Origin: Arthrobacter pascens
GTDB taxonomy: Bacteria > Actinomycetota > Actinomycetes > Actinomycetales > Micrococcaceae
Direction: 5' to 3'
Length of the DNA stretch: 64,000 nucleotides
NCBI RefSeq assembly: GCF_030815585.1
Contig: NZ_JAUSWY010000001.1
Span: forward strand, 3,286,001 to 3,350,000
Shown: piece by piece, positions 17,796-27,148 of the stretch
Layout of the letters: each line of letters begins with the position of its first letter
Numbering within the stretch: the first letter of the stretch is position 1
Position numbers and translations under genes: made by a program
The notes under the pieces: model-generated
The model's input: only the letters and a program-made list of their open reading frames with translations
The model's database searches: none
Told to the model about the DNA's origin: nothing

Positions 17796-19931
17796 ATGAG
17801 CGAACCAATCCTCTACGTGGTGGCTTTCTCCTCGGAAGACGACTCGGATGCCGCATATAGCCCCATCACTACTGACTGGGAGCAATCGGGAGAGGGCAGT
17901 ACGCGCCCCCAACTGCTAAGCCGAGAGATAGTTCCAGCCCTTCCGGCTCTTTGGTATTGTCTTCATCTGCCCAAGAGCCCTCATGACGTTGTCGATATTC
18001 GAATCAAATACCTGCCTTGGCTTCAGAAGGCAGCCTTCGCGCACAATGTGCTGCTAGTCCCTATGGGTTTGGTGCGCCGGTCGGTGATGGGGATTCCGAA
18101 CGAATGGTCTCGCACCCTGCTGATAGGTCCTGATGATGAGCGCGCGGAGCTAGACCGATTGGGCCGCGACCTTGGCTTCGGCCTGCCCGTGGCCGTGTTC
18201 TCTGAGCTGTCCACGATGTCGTTGCGGACCCATTGGAAGGCCATTGCTGAGATCCATGCTGGTCCTGTTCCTGCAGGATTACGCGAAACCGACATCGAAC
18301 CTGTTAGGGCATTGGATACGGCGGGAATCGAACTGCCCACGCGTCGCCTACTACGACAACTCGGCAACAAGAACATGGAGCTGCCGACCGATCCAGAGAG
18401 CATGGTTCTTGAGGCCTGGAGAATACAAGCATTTGTCTCCGCACTCGCTCGACTTGACTCCGAGAACTGCACAGCGGCAGAGGCAGGGGATCGATTATCG
18501 TCGGAGTGGGAAGCCGCTGCGCAGCGACTTCGACGCCCACTAACGATTGGGCTGCCGGGTGTGTCCCCGAAGCAGCGGCGTCTGTACCAGGTGCAGCACG
18601 AGGATACGCCTACGCCCGTCGTGACCCCTGGTGGCCCATCCATCTCAGCTTGGCCTGAACGTTACGAGGTTGCCTCCGATTCTGAGATTGAGTCCTCGGC
18701 CATCGCGCTATTGGTTGCGCATCAAGCCGTCGCCGACGACTCCATAGGGATGATGATGCCTGCCGTTCCTCCCAAAGCATTCACAGCCCTGGCCGCATTA
18801 GAGCAGCACTGTTCCGACCTTGCAAAGCGTGGCCAAAGCGCGCGCCCGCCGGCTGTGCGAAAACTGCTAAAGCAGCTGAACAAGGCAATGCTGCCAGTTT
18901 GGGAAGCCCCCTTGGCAAACAACCTAGTGCGGTCCTCCGCCCTCACCGTCATTGGAAGCTTCCCCATCGGACTGAGCAGCCCTCCGGGATCATCTGACGC
19001 GCTCTCATGTTTGATGCCTGTTTCGTACCGTCCGCTCCTGCCCTTGACCAGGTCGGTCCCGAACGGTTTGTTGCCACGACGCGACGCGCAGCTTGGCGAA
19101 GGATTCAAGGTGCTAGTGGCCGAGTGCATTCTTGCCGAGGACCCGGTCGGGCAAGCCTCTCGACGGGCTTGGGGGGCCGTCTCCGCAATGTTTTCCCGAG
19201 ACGATCCTCGGTCATCGATGACATACCAGGTAACCTTGTCGGTCGATGATTTAAGAAGTGCCATCGCAGAGCACACGCCAGACGTACTGGTCATTAGTGC
19301 CCACGGGTTTTCCAATCCCGCGCAGAATGTGGCGGGCATCCAAGTCGGAAAAGAGCTTTCGCTGGGCATCGACCTTGGCCCGCTGCCGCCGTTGGTCATC
19401 TTGAGCGCCTGCCATGTCGCACCGAGAGGGACCGGCGCCGTTACGGTTGCCGATCTTCTTCTGCGCGAAGGGGCCATCGCCGTGCTAGGGACGCTGGTGC
19501 CTGTGAACGTCCTACACAACGCGGTGTTGATGCAGCGCTTGTTGGTATACATGACCGAAGTTCTGGCCGGCCGAGAGGATCATAGGTCGGTCCGCGAAGT
19601 ATGGCATCGCGTTCAGACGAGCAACGCCGTCCACGATGTGACGTCCGGGCACCCGATGTTTGAAAAGTGGTTCATGACTCGGCCTCCTGCCGGCGGTCCC
19701 TCCCCGCACGAAATATTCAAGCTAGGCGGTTCAGCGAAGCGGCTCCGTCGCGGGAACGTCTACGGTGATACGGAAGCCCGCTTGTTGGAGATCGCCGACG
19801 GTTTCGGGGACAAGGATCGCGTTACGAATTGGTTGAAAAATGACTATGTTCCGGAGTCTGCCTTCTATTGCCTCATCGGTGATCCCGATCGGATTCATCT
19901 GCAACAGCCCAAAGATCCATCCAGTATCTAA
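17796..19931 (+). CDS. CHAT-domain caspase-like protease
   Basis: A 711-residue protein. The C-terminal 250 residues are a CHAT (caspase HetF associated with TPRs) peptidase: strand VLVISAHG with the catalytic His 503, then VILSACH with the catalytic Cys 539, then GTGAVTVADLLLREGAIAVLG. The N-terminal 290 residues contain beta strands (ILYVVAFSS, HNVLLVPMGLV), followed by a helical stretch. I recognise no TPR or sensor domain. The start ATG has GGAG 13 nt upstream, which is long, so the start is moderately sure. CHAT proteases act in several bacterial abortive-infection systems and are usually released by a sensor partner. No partner gene is seen here, as the flanks are IS remnants and a decayed gene. 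Confidence 0.8.
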   Translation: MSEPILYVVAFSSEDDSDAAYSPITTDWEQSGEGSTRPQLLSREIVPALPALWYCLHLPKSPHDVVDIRIKYLPWLQKAAFAHNVLLVPMGLVRRSVMGIPNEWSRTLLIGPDDERAELDRLGRDLGFGLPVAVFSELSTMSLRTHWKAIAEIHAGPVPAGLRETDIEPVRALDTAGIELPTRRLLRQLGNKNMELPTDPESMVLEAWRIQAFVSALARLDSENCTAAEAGDRLSSEWEAAAQRLRRPLTIGLPGVSPKQRRLYQVQHEDTPTPVVTPGGPSISAWPERYEVASDSEIESSAIALLVAHQAVADDSIGMMMPAVPPKAFTALAALEQHCSDLAKRGQSARPPAVRKLLKQLNKAMLPVWEAPLANNLVRSSALTVIGSFPIGLSSPPGSSDALSCLMPVSYRPLLPLTRSVPNGLLPRRDAQLGEGFKVLVAECILAEDPVGQASRRAWGAVSAMFSRDDPRSSMTYQVTLSVDDLRSAIAEHTPDVLVISAHGFSNPAQNVAGIQVGKELSLGIDLGPLPPLVILSACHVAPRGTGAVTVADLLLREGAIAVLGTLVPVNVLHNAVLMQRLLVYMTEVLAGREDHRSVREVWHRVQTSNAVHDVTSGHPMFEKWFMTRPPAGGPSPHEIFKLGGSAKRLRRGNVYGDTEARLLEIADGFGDKDRVTNWLKNDYVPESAFYCLIGDPDRIHLQQPKDPSSI

Positions 19932-20005
19932 GCGAACACGGCGAAGGCCGTAGGCGAGAGGGCATCCGCGCGGGAGCATAGGCGGACCGCCCCTGATCCG
20001 GAGTA

Positions 20006-20454
20006 GTGCAGATGCGCCAGCAGGGCCTCACAACCCGGATCATCCCCGCGGCCGCCGGGGTGGCATCCAGCACCGTGCGGCATCACCCGGCCGGTGCCGC
20101 ACACCTGGAACCGTCCATCCGGAAGGAGCAGTCAACGCGACCCCCAGTGCTCCTCGGGCGACAGCATCAGCCTGGCGGAACTTGGAGGCCGTCCTAGCCC
20201 TGCACAGAGCCGAGGGCTGGCTGCCACCAGCAGTGACGCCACCGCATTGGAAAGTGCGTTGGGTTTGGCTGCACCGGCCCAGGCAGGAGACCGAGACTGG
20301 CAGTCCCTCCCCCGTCTACAGGCGGCACTCGACGCCATCCCGGGATGGTGGCAGGGCCCCATTGGAAGGCCGATGACGAAGCACGGTGGACGCGACGCCT
20401 AGTCGAGGTGGCCGACTTGGCAGCGTCCCCGCGGAGTGGTTTACAGCGCCTGTT
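20006..20454 (+). pseudogene. decayed helicase-associated-domain gene
   Basis: Pieces in different frames read like the helicase-associated-domain proteins common in Arthrobacter: a small HTH-like part (GLTTRIIPAAAGVASSTVRHH), then WLHRPRQE, AALDAIPGWW, and finally DEARWTRRLVEVADLAA. No single open frame joins them, so several indels have destroyed the gene. Boundaries are approximate. The right end abuts the permease gene. Confidence 0.45.
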
Positions 20455-21867
20455 TCAGTCGATGAGCACCGACTGCTTAGCACCCTCCGACGATTCAACG
20501 CCGCCCACAACCTTCCCGGAACGGTGGTGAAGCCAGTTCGCCACCGCCAGAAGCGCTACGAGTGCGAAAGTGCTCAGGAGCTGGGGACGGGAATCCTCGC
20601 CGATGAAGCCCACGGTAAAGATCGCAACGAGGATAACCAGGCCCAGCACCGTCAGCCACGGGAAGCCGGGCATCCGCAGCGGAAGTTCCGTCCCCTCACG
20701 GTCGGCGCGGAGGCGCAATGCGAGCTGGGCAAGGAGCGCGGACGTCCAGACCAGCAGGCACGTCGAGCCCACAATGTTGAGCAGGACGCCAAGCACCATC
20801 TCGGGGAAAACCAGCTCCAGTACAACCGTGACAACTCCGAAGGCAACGCTTGCCAGTACCGCGACCACCGGAACCCGGGCCGTGGAAACCGAAGCGAGCA
20901 GACGCGGCGCTTCGCCCCGCTCGGCCAGGGAGTAGGCCATCCGGGAGGCGCCGTAGAGGTTGGCGTTGAGGGCGGAGAGCAGTGCTGCCACGGCCACCAG
21001 GGTGATGGCGGTGGCTGCGCCGGGCATGCCCGCGGCCTCCAACACGGCAGCGAACGGGCTTTTCAGCCCGGCCGAACCCACGGGAACCACCGCAGCAATA
21101 ACGAAGATCGCACCGATGTAGAAGACCAGGATGCGCCACAGCACCGTGCGGACTGCTGTCCGCACACTGCGGGCAGGCTCCGCGGTCTCAGCTGCCGCCA
21201 CGGACACGATCTCGGTGCCGCCGAACGCGAATGCCACCACGAAGAGTGCCGTGGCGATCCCGGCGAAACCATCGGGCGCGAATCCGTGTCCGGTGAAGTT
21301 GGCCAGGCCCGGCGACTGGACGCCGGGCAGCCAGCCGAAGAGCAGGGCAGCGCCCACCAGGAGGAACCCGACGATTGCTGCAACTTTGAGCAAAGCGAAC
21401 CAGAACTCGAACTCGCCGAAGTTCTTCACACTGGTGAGGTTCACTGCAGTGAGCACCACGATGAACACGAAGGCCATCAGCCACACCGGCAGGGCCGGGA
21501 AGATGGTGGCCAGCAGGCCCGCCGCACCCAGCGCCTCGGCCGCGATGACCACCACCAGCTGCAGCCACCAGAGCCAGCCCACGGTGGCACCGGCCACCGG
21601 CCCGTAGGCCTTGGCGGTGTAGACGGAGAAGGCACCGCTGTCCGGGTTGGCGGCGGCCATCTCGCCGAGCGCCCACATCACCAGGATGATGAGGGTGCCG
21701 GCCACGAGGTAGGAGATCAGCACCGCCGGCCCGGCGGCTTGGATGCCGGCGCCGGAGCCGATGAACAGGCCCGCGCCGATGGCGCTTCCCAGGCCCATCA
21801 TGGTGAGCTGGCGAGGTTTGAGTGCGGCGCCGAGGGCGCGGCCAGACGTCTTTGTCTGTTGTTCCAT
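20455..21867 (-). CDS. APC-family amino acid permease
   Basis: A 470-residue, 12-helix transporter of the amino acid transporter (AAT) branch of the APC superfamily. The first helix has SAIGAGLFIGSGAGI. The loop ELGEMAA-like sequence (MWALGEMAAANP) and the helix VVAFAFGGTEIVSVAAAE are typical of AroP/ProY/GabP relatives. It lies 54 nt downstream of an aminotransferase gene on the same strand, so it probably imports the aromatic or related amino acid that enzyme handles. The divergent Lrp-type gene may control both. Confidence 0.88.
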   Translation of the reverse strand: MEQQTKTSGRALGAALKPRQLTMMGLGSAIGAGLFIGSGAGIQAAGPAVLISYLVAGTLIILVMWALGEMAAANPDSGAFSVYTAKAYGPVAGATVGWLWWLQLVVVIAAEALGAAGLLATIFPALPVWLMAFVFIVVLTAVNLTSVKNFGEFEFWFALLKVAAIVGFLLVGAALLFGWLPGVQSPGLANFTGHGFAPDGFAGIATALFVVAFAFGGTEIVSVAAAETAEPARSVRTAVRTVLWRILVFYIGAIFVIAAVVPVGSAGLKSPFAAVLEAAGMPGAATAITLVAVAALLSALNANLYGASRMAYSLAERGEAPRLLASVSTARVPVVAVLASVAFGVVTVVLELVFPEMVLGVLLNIVGSTCLLVWTSALLAQLALRLRADREGTELPLRMPGFPWLTVLGLVILVAIFTVGFIGEDSRPQLLSTFALVALLAVANWLHHRSGKVVGGVESSEGAKQSVLID

Positions 21868-21921
21868 GGGGATTCCTCTGGTTGTAGGTGGAACTAGTTG
21901 GGGTGTTGGGTCAGTTAGTTG

Positions 21922-23019
21922 TCAGGCCGCGTGGGCTTCCAGAATCCGGAGCACACGGTTGTTGGAGGCGGAGTCGGCCACGGTGATCCGCACGCCGTCG
22001 CCCTGGTACGCCCGGACCAGGATGCCCGAGGCGTCGAACGCGTCCACCAGGCTCGCCCGGAGGCTGCCATCCGCACGGATCCACAGGAAGTTGCCCTGGC
22101 TCGGCTTCAGTTTCCAGCCCCGGGCTTCGAGATGTGCGGCCATCCGTGCACGCTCCTGCCTGACGGCGGCCACCCGCGCTTCCATCTCCTCCCCCGCGTC
22201 CAGCGAGGCGACGGCGGCCATCTGGGCCAGCGCGCTCACGGCGAAGGGAAGTGCGGTGCGGCGCAGTCCCTCGGCGATGGTCGGCGCCGCCACGGCGTAG
22301 CCCACGCGCAGGCCGGCGAGTCCGTAGGCCTTTGAGAAGGTGCGCAGGATGCAGACGTTCGGGTACCGGCGGTAAAGGGCCAGGGAATCGGGGCCGCTGC
22401 CCGCTTCAGCGTATTCCACGTAGGCCTCGTCGATCACCACCAGGACGCTGGAAGGCACAGCCTGCAGGAAAACCTCGATGCGTTCGTGGCTGATCGGCAC
22501 GCCGGTGGGGTTATTGGGGGTGCAGAGCAGGATCACCTTGGTGCGGTCGGTGACGGCCGCGGCCATGGCGTCCAGGTCGTGGCCCTCGGCCTCGTCCAGC
22601 GGGATGTGGACCCGCCGGGCCCCTGCCAGCTCAACCAGGATGGGATAGGCCTCGAAGGACCGCCACGCGAAAATCACTTCATCCCCGGCGTCGCACAGTC
22701 CGGTGATGATCTGCTGGAGGACGCCCACGCTGCCGGGCCCCACCGCGACTTCTCCGGCGGTGACGCCCAGGTGCCGGGCGAGCCGTTCACGGAGTTCGAC
22801 GGCGGCGCTATCCGGGTAGCGGTTCATGGTGCTGGCCGCTTCGGCCACCGCAGCCGCGGCAGCAGGCAATGGTTCGTAGTGGCTTTCGTTGCTGGCGAGG
22901 GCTGCGATGTCCATGCCGGCGCTGCGCCGGCCCGGGACGTAGGACGGAAGCCCGGCCACAGCGCCACGAAGGGCGGGGAGCACGGTATCCGGTGCGGTCA
23001 GGAGTTGATCACTGGTCAT
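21922..23019 (-). CDS. pat: Pat/HisC-like PLP aminotransferase
   Basis: A 365-residue fold-type I aminotransferase of the histidinol-phosphate/aromatic aminotransferase group. SNESHYEPLP at the N-terminus, CTPNNPTG, VVIDEAYVEY and the PLP lysine K230 in TFSKAYGLAGLRVGYA are visible. A conserved C-terminal Arg is in DGVRITV. The sequence resembles the actinobacterial phenylalanine/aromatic aminotransferase Pat. It is the first gene of a two-gene operon with the permease and is divergent from the Lrp-type regulator. Confidence 0.85.
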   Translation of the reverse strand: MTSDQLLTAPDTVLPALRGAVAGLPSYVPGRRSAGMDIAALASNESHYEPLPAAAAAVAEAASTMNRYPDSAAVELRERLARHLGVTAGEVAVGPGSVGVLQQIITGLCDAGDEVIFAWRSFEAYPILVELAGARRVHIPLDEAEGHDLDAMAAAVTDRTKVILLCTPNNPTGVPISHERIEVFLQAVPSSVLVVIDEAYVEYAEAGSGPDSLALYRRYPNVCILRTFSKAYGLAGLRVGYAVAAPTIAEGLRRTALPFAVSALAQMAAVASLDAGEEMEARVAAVRQERARMAAHLEARGWKLKPSQGNFLWIRADGSLRASLVDAFDASGILVRAYQGDGVRITVADSASNNRVLRILEAHAA

Positions 23020-23112
23020 GAGGACCGATCATGGTTGTGACCCGGCCCACAATGCAAGATACCCTCATCCCATTGGGACTTCTGCTCAACCTCTAGTGAC
23101 TCTGGTGAAAAT

Positions 23113-23616
23113 ATGACCATCCCCAGCCCCCGCACCCTCGATTCCCTCGACGGCAGGATCATCTTGGCCCTGGACAAGGATCCCGAAGCCAGCGCCCTGG
23201 CACTCTCCCGGACGCTCGGCGTCGCACGCAACACGGTCCATGCCCGGCTGGCCCGGCTCGAGCGCAGCGGCGCCCTCCGCTCCTTCAGCCGCAGGCTGGA
23301 CCCCGCCGCGCTGGGCTACGACCTGATGGCCTTCCTCTCCCTGTCCATCAGCCAGACGCGGACGGGTGCGGTGGAAGACGGGCTCGCCGCGATCCCGGAG
23401 GTCATCGAGGTACACGCCACCACCGGGGACGCGGACCTCATGGCCAAGGTGGTGGCCCGGAGTACGGCCGATCTCTACCGCATTACCAACCAGATCCTGG
23501 AAATCGAGGGGATCCAGCGGACCAGCACGGCCATTTCGGTACTGGAACTCATGCCGCCCCGCTACGACGGCCTCCTGAGCCGGCTGTCAAAGCAGGAAGC
23601 CCGCCCTTCTGACTAA
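23113..23616 (+). CDS. Lrp/AsnC-family transcriptional regulator
   Basis: A 167-residue protein. The N-terminal winged HTH includes LDGRIILALDKDPEAS and LSRTLGVARNTVHARLARLERSG. The C-terminal RAM effector domain ends with ELMPPRYD. The ATG at 23113 is 93 bp from the divergent aminotransferase start, so this gap likely carries its operator and the regulated promoter. It also precedes the ThDP enzyme gene by about 120 nt on the same strand. Confidence 0.9.
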   Translation: MTIPSPRTLDSLDGRIILALDKDPEASALALSRTLGVARNTVHARLARLERSGALRSFSRRLDPAALGYDLMAFLSLSISQTRTGAVEDGLAAIPEVIEVHATTGDADLMAKVVARSTADLYRITNQILEIEGIQRTSTAISVLELMPPRYDGLLSRLSKQEARPSD

Positions 23617-23736
23617 CCAACGGTGACGCACGCCACAAGCAGTCATATTTTCAGTTTGAGCCTCGGCTTCCTGCCAAAAGTCCCACTCCAATTCGGCTCT
23701 GTTGCCTATCTGGGGGCTAAGGCAGAAGATTCCTGC

Positions 23737-25395
23737 ATGAATTCACTTACCGTCTCCGGCCGCGTGGCGCAGGTCCTCAGCAGCTATCTCAACGATGTCT
23801 TCGGCGTCATGGGCAACGGAAACGTCCATTTCCTGGACGCGTCGGAGAAGCTGGGCCTCCGCTTCTCCCCCGTCCGACACGAAGGCGCCGCCATCGCGGC
23901 AGCCGACGCGTACTACCGGGCGTCGGGACGCCTCGCAGCGGGCACCACCACCTACGGCCCCGGCTACACCAATGCACTCACCGCCTTGGCCGAGGCGGTC
24001 CAGGCGCAAATCCCTGTCGTGCTGGTCACCGGGGACGCTCCGAGCAGCGGCTCCCGGCCTCAGGACGTGGACCAGACGGCCATAGCCGGGGGCCTCGGCG
24101 CGGCCACCTTCACCGTCACCCGCGACGCCGCAGGCTCCATCACCCGGCAGGCAGTGGAGTACGCACTCACCAAGCGCACCGCCGTCGTGATTGCCATTCC
24201 CTACGACCTCGTGGCACTTGAGGCTGCGGAAGAAGAACTTCCGGCGTCGTTGGCACCTCAGGTAACGGACGACGTCGACGGCGGCCTTGGGCAGGTAGCC
24301 CGGCTGCTCGCCGGGGCGAAGCGGCCGCTGATCCTCGCCGGCCGCGGTGCGCATCTCGCCGGAGCCGGCCCGGAGCTCCGGGAGCTCGCCGACCGTCTGG
24401 GCGCCCTGACCGCCGGAACAGCCCTGGCGCTCAACCTCCTCGAGGGCGACGGGTACCTCGGCGTCGCCGGCGGCTTCGGCACGGATACTGCGGCAGGGCT
24501 CATGGGTGAGGCTGACGTGATCCTGGTGGCCGGGGCGAGCCTGAGCCCCTTCACCATGCGCTTCGGGCACCTGCTCGGTCCGGACAGCACGGTCATCCAG
24601 ATCGACACCGCCCTGCAGCCCACGCACCACCGGGTGGACACGTTCGTCAGCACTGACGTGAAGTCAGCTGCGGGCCACATCCTCCGGGTCCTGGATGGCG
24701 GAACTTCGAGTGAAGCCTGGCGCGCGGAAGCCCGCAGGCGCCTGGCCGAAGGACCGGCCCACTCTGCAGGCTCCGCGGAGACCCCGGACGGCCGGCTTGA
24801 CCCGCGCTCCCTTGCCGCGGCACTGGATGCCATGCTGCCGGAGCGTCGCACGGTGGTCCAGGACGGCGGGCACTTCATGGGCTGGGCACCCATGTATTGG
24901 CGCATTCCGAGGCCCCAGGACCTGGTCATGGTGGGGACCGCGTACCAGACCATCGGGCTCGGCCTTGCCAGCGCCGTCGGGGCGAGCCGGGCCGTGGAGG
25001 ACGGCCGCACCGTGGTGCTGGCGTCCGGCGACGGCGGTTTCCTGATGGGCCTGTCCGACCTCGAATCGCTCATTGCCGCGGCAAGCAGTGCCGTCGTCGT
25101 GATCTACAACGATGCCGCCTACGGAGCCGAAATCCATCAGTACGGCTCCCAGGGCCTGACCGAAAAGCCCATGCTGATCCCTGAGGTGGACTTCAGCGGC
25201 ATCGCCCGCGCCCTCGGTGCCGAGTCTGCGATCATCCGTTCACTGGCGGACCTTGATGACCTCAGGGACTGGATCGACGACGGCGCCAAGGGAACCTTCG
25301 TGGCCGACTGCCGGATCACCTCGAGCGTCCGGGCCCCGTGGATGAGCGAGTGGATGAAGGCCAAGCAGGACGCGAAGGCGGCGGTGGCCGGCTAG
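23737..25395 (+). CDS. thiamine-diphosphate enzyme, acetolactate-synthase-like
   Basis: A 552-residue ThDP enzyme. The ATG at 23737 is chosen because homology begins there (VSGRVAQVLSSYLNDVFGVMG), although the frame opens earlier. The catalytic Glu is in RHEGAAIAAADAY, and the C-terminal ThDP/Mg motif is GDGGFLMG...NDAAYG. It lacks a regulatory partner and sits beside aromatic amino-acid genes, so it is more likely a 2-keto-acid decarboxylase or similar enzyme than a true acetolactate synthase. The substrate is unknown. Confidence 0.85.
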   Translation: MNSLTVSGRVAQVLSSYLNDVFGVMGNGNVHFLDASEKLGLRFSPVRHEGAAIAAADAYYRASGRLAAGTTTYGPGYTNALTALAEAVQAQIPVVLVTGDAPSSGSRPQDVDQTAIAGGLGAATFTVTRDAAGSITRQAVEYALTKRTAVVIAIPYDLVALEAAEEELPASLAPQVTDDVDGGLGQVARLLAGAKRPLILAGRGAHLAGAGPELRELADRLGALTAGTALALNLLEGDGYLGVAGGFGTDTAAGLMGEADVILVAGASLSPFTMRFGHLLGPDSTVIQIDTALQPTHHRVDTFVSTDVKSAAGHILRVLDGGTSSEAWRAEARRRLAEGPAHSAGSAETPDGRLDPRSLAAALDAMLPERRTVVQDGGHFMGWAPMYWRIPRPQDLVMVGTAYQTIGLGLASAVGASRAVEDGRTVVLASGDGGFLMGLSDLESLIAAASSAVVVIYNDAAYGAEIHQYGSQGLTEKPMLIPEVDFSGIARALGAESAIIRSLADLDDLRDWIDDGAKGTFVADCRITSSVRAPWMSEWMKAKQDAKAAVAG

Positions 25396-25422
25396 CTGGT
25401 GGTGCCTGCCGCACACACCCAA

Positions 25423-25495
25423 CGGGCCGCCGTCGTAATTTACGACGGCGGCCTGCCGGCAGGCTGCCAAACTCCCCTAGTGTCCCGGCTATGAG
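25423..25495. repeat. palindromic intergenic repeat, copy 1
   Basis: A near-perfect palindrome, GGCCGCCGTCGTAA with its complement around one T (25425-25453), followed by a conserved tail TGCCAAACTCCCCTA-G/T-TGTCC. It lies between two convergent genes. A close copy is at 26757-26825. It could be a two-way terminator or a REP-like element; no T-run follows. Confidence 0.75.
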
Positions 25496-25539
25496 ATCGC
25501 TACCTTCCAGTGTCGATTTGGGCCACAGATTACCCGCCG

Positions 25540-26211
25540 CTAGAGGTTCTGGTTGCCCTTCTGCACGGACTGCCTCTCCAGCAAGTGCCCGACTTTTTCC
25601 ACAAAGCTTCGCTCATACGCCCGTATCGCTTGCTTCTGGACAGCCGACATCGGAACCGGGAATTCAATCAGGGTTTCCATCGTCAGCCTGCAGCCAACCG
25701 TGGTGGGTTCCAGGGTGTACGTCGTAATAGCGGACGGGAGATCTGGCGGACAGACCGCTCTCGTCACGGCAGTGCGACCAGGAACTTCGCTGAGAACTTC
25801 AATGACCGAAACTTCGCCATCTGCCGAGATGAAGCACTGCCGCTCGCCTTCCCCATCCGGGGTACCAGGCACTTTGAATGCCTGGGCATCACCATCTATG
25901 AGCATGGCAGCCTCGGCGGGCCGGATCAGCTGCCAAACAGTCTCGGGCGCGTGTCCGTACTCTGCAGCGGCATGTGAATGAAAGGTGTGCGCCCGGAATG
26001 ATTCTCCCGCGGCCATCCGGCGCATGTTTTTGACATTGCAATAGTGCCACCCGAAGTAGGCCAGCGTCAGTAATAGCCCGCACCCTAACAGGGTAAGAAC
26101 AGCTACGCCGCGGGGGTCCTGGCTTTTGAATCGGGACACTCCGTACAGGGCGAGTGTGATAAATCCAGTTATCTGGAGGATAGCCGCATAAACACTTACT
26201 GCTCGCTTCAC
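25540..26211 (-). CDS. membrane-anchored SRPBCC-family protein
   Basis: About 223 residues from the GTG at 26209-26211. Two membrane helices come first (YAAILQITGFITLALYGV and AVLTLLGCGLLLTLAYFGW). A domain starting FHSHAAAEYGHAPETVW then looks like the polyketide-cyclase/SRPBCC fold that binds hydrophobic ligands. No enzyme residues are clear. The frame stays open to 26385, but the upstream codons look non-coding. Convergent with the ThDP enzyme. Confidence 0.65.
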   Translation of the reverse strand: MKRAVSVYAAILQITGFITLALYGVSRFKSQDPRGVAVLTLLGCGLLLTLAYFGWHYCNVKNMRRMAAGESFRAHTFHSHAAAEYGHAPETVWQLIRPAEAAMLIDGDAQAFKVPGTPDGEGERQCFISADGEVSVIEVLSEVPGRTAVTRAVCPPDLPSAITTYTLEPTTVGCRLTMETLIEFPVPMSAVQKQAIRAYERSFVEKVGHLLERQSVQKGNQNL

Positions 26212-26403
26212 TCGATAACAGTGACACGTTGACGCCGGTCCAGGAAGCAGGACGATATTGAACCGCCGACGTGCAGGCGACTTCTGAAAGTGACGGGCGG
26301 ACGCGCAGCAGCTGGCCTGAAAAGGGCATTTCTCCCCTGTGCACCGCCCGCCGTGGGGACTAGCGTGATGTGCATCAGTGTCCACCGCCGTCGAGGAGTC
26401 GTC

Positions 26404-26721
26404 ATGGCCGGGTTTGTGCAGATCATCGAATTCAGGACCTCCCGCATCAAGGAGATCGAAGAGCTGGGCCGTCCCTCAAGAACCGAGGGAAGCACCCAGC
26501 CCACGTTCCGTCGCATTGTTGCCGCGGCGGACAGGGACCACCCAGGGACCTATTTCACCATCGTCGACTTCGATTCCTTTGACTCCGCGATGGAGAATTC
26601 CGGCCGGCCGGAAACATCGGAGTTCGCTGCCAAGATGGCGGCACTGTGCGACGGACCCGTGGTCTTCCACAATCTGGATGTCATGTGGGAGGACACCGGA
26701 GACGGTGCGCAAACCGGCTAG
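26404..26721 (+). CDS. small dimeric alpha/beta-barrel protein (antibiotic monooxygenase-like)
   Basis: 105 residues starting MAGFVQIIEFRTSRI. A pattern of strand, helix and strand (YFTIVDFDSFDSAMENS) and an ending VVFHNLDVMWE suggest a ferredoxin-like dimeric barrel as in ABM-type proteins. The function is unknown. It is convergent with the GYD gene, with the second palindromic repeat between them. Confidence 0.65.
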   Translation: MAGFVQIIEFRTSRIKEIEELGRPSRTEGSTQPTFRRIVAAADRDHPGTYFTIVDFDSFDSAMENSGRPETSEFAAKMAALCDGPVVFHNLDVMWEDTGDGAQTG

Positions 26722-26756
26722 GCGCAGGACATGGCCTCCGTAAGTCCCATTCCCTA

Positions 26757-26825
26757 GCGGGCCGCCGTCGCAATTTACGACGGCGGCCCGCTGGCAGGGT
26801 GCCAAACTCCCCTATTGTCCCCGGC
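26757..26825. repeat. palindromic intergenic repeat, copy 2
   Basis: A 14-bp stem (26757-26770 with 26778-26791) around a 7-nt loop, followed by the same tail TGCCAAACTCCCCTA-T-TGTCC as copy 1. It also lies between convergent genes. A third, half-degenerate copy is at 28438-28456, overlapping the end of the lipid kinase gene. Confidence 0.75.
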
Positions 26826-26827
26826 GC

Positions 26828-27148
26828 CTATTGTCCCGGGGCGCGGTAGGACGGCGTCTTCCTGGCTGCTTCGTCGAGGTCTTCCACGGACAGGAGCGGC
26901 TTCAGGCGGACGTTGACGCTCCCCGTCGAATTGATCAGCAGCGACAGTGCTGCGGCACTGGCATCGTCCGGCGCCTCAAAAACGCCGAGGACGTCGTAGT
27001 AGCCAAACGCGTAGTAGAAGCTCTCCAGCGTTCCTCCCACGGAGCTGAGGGCCTCCACCAAGGCATCACGCCTCTTGGTGCCGCCTTCCTCCATGAGCCC
27101 CTTGATTCCCTGGCCAACGTACGTCGCTTCAAACAGATACTTCGGCAT
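26828..27148 (-). CDS. GYD-domain protein
   Basis: 106 residues. MPKYLFEATYVGQGIKGLMEEGG and FGYYDVLGVFEAPDDASAAAL match the GYD family of small ferredoxin-like proteins whose function is not known. It is monocistronic. Confidence 0.85.
   Translation of the reverse strand: MPKYLFEATYVGQGIKGLMEEGGTKRRDALVEALSSVGGTLESFYYAFGYYDVLGVFEAPDDASAAALSLLINSTGSVNVRLKPLLSVEDLDEAARKTPSYRAPGQ

Noticed and set aside
20386..21897. 503-codon forward frame opposite the amino-acid permease
   Set aside because: The peptide is His/Glu/Gly-rich low-complexity and mirrors the permease gene, which has real membrane helices.
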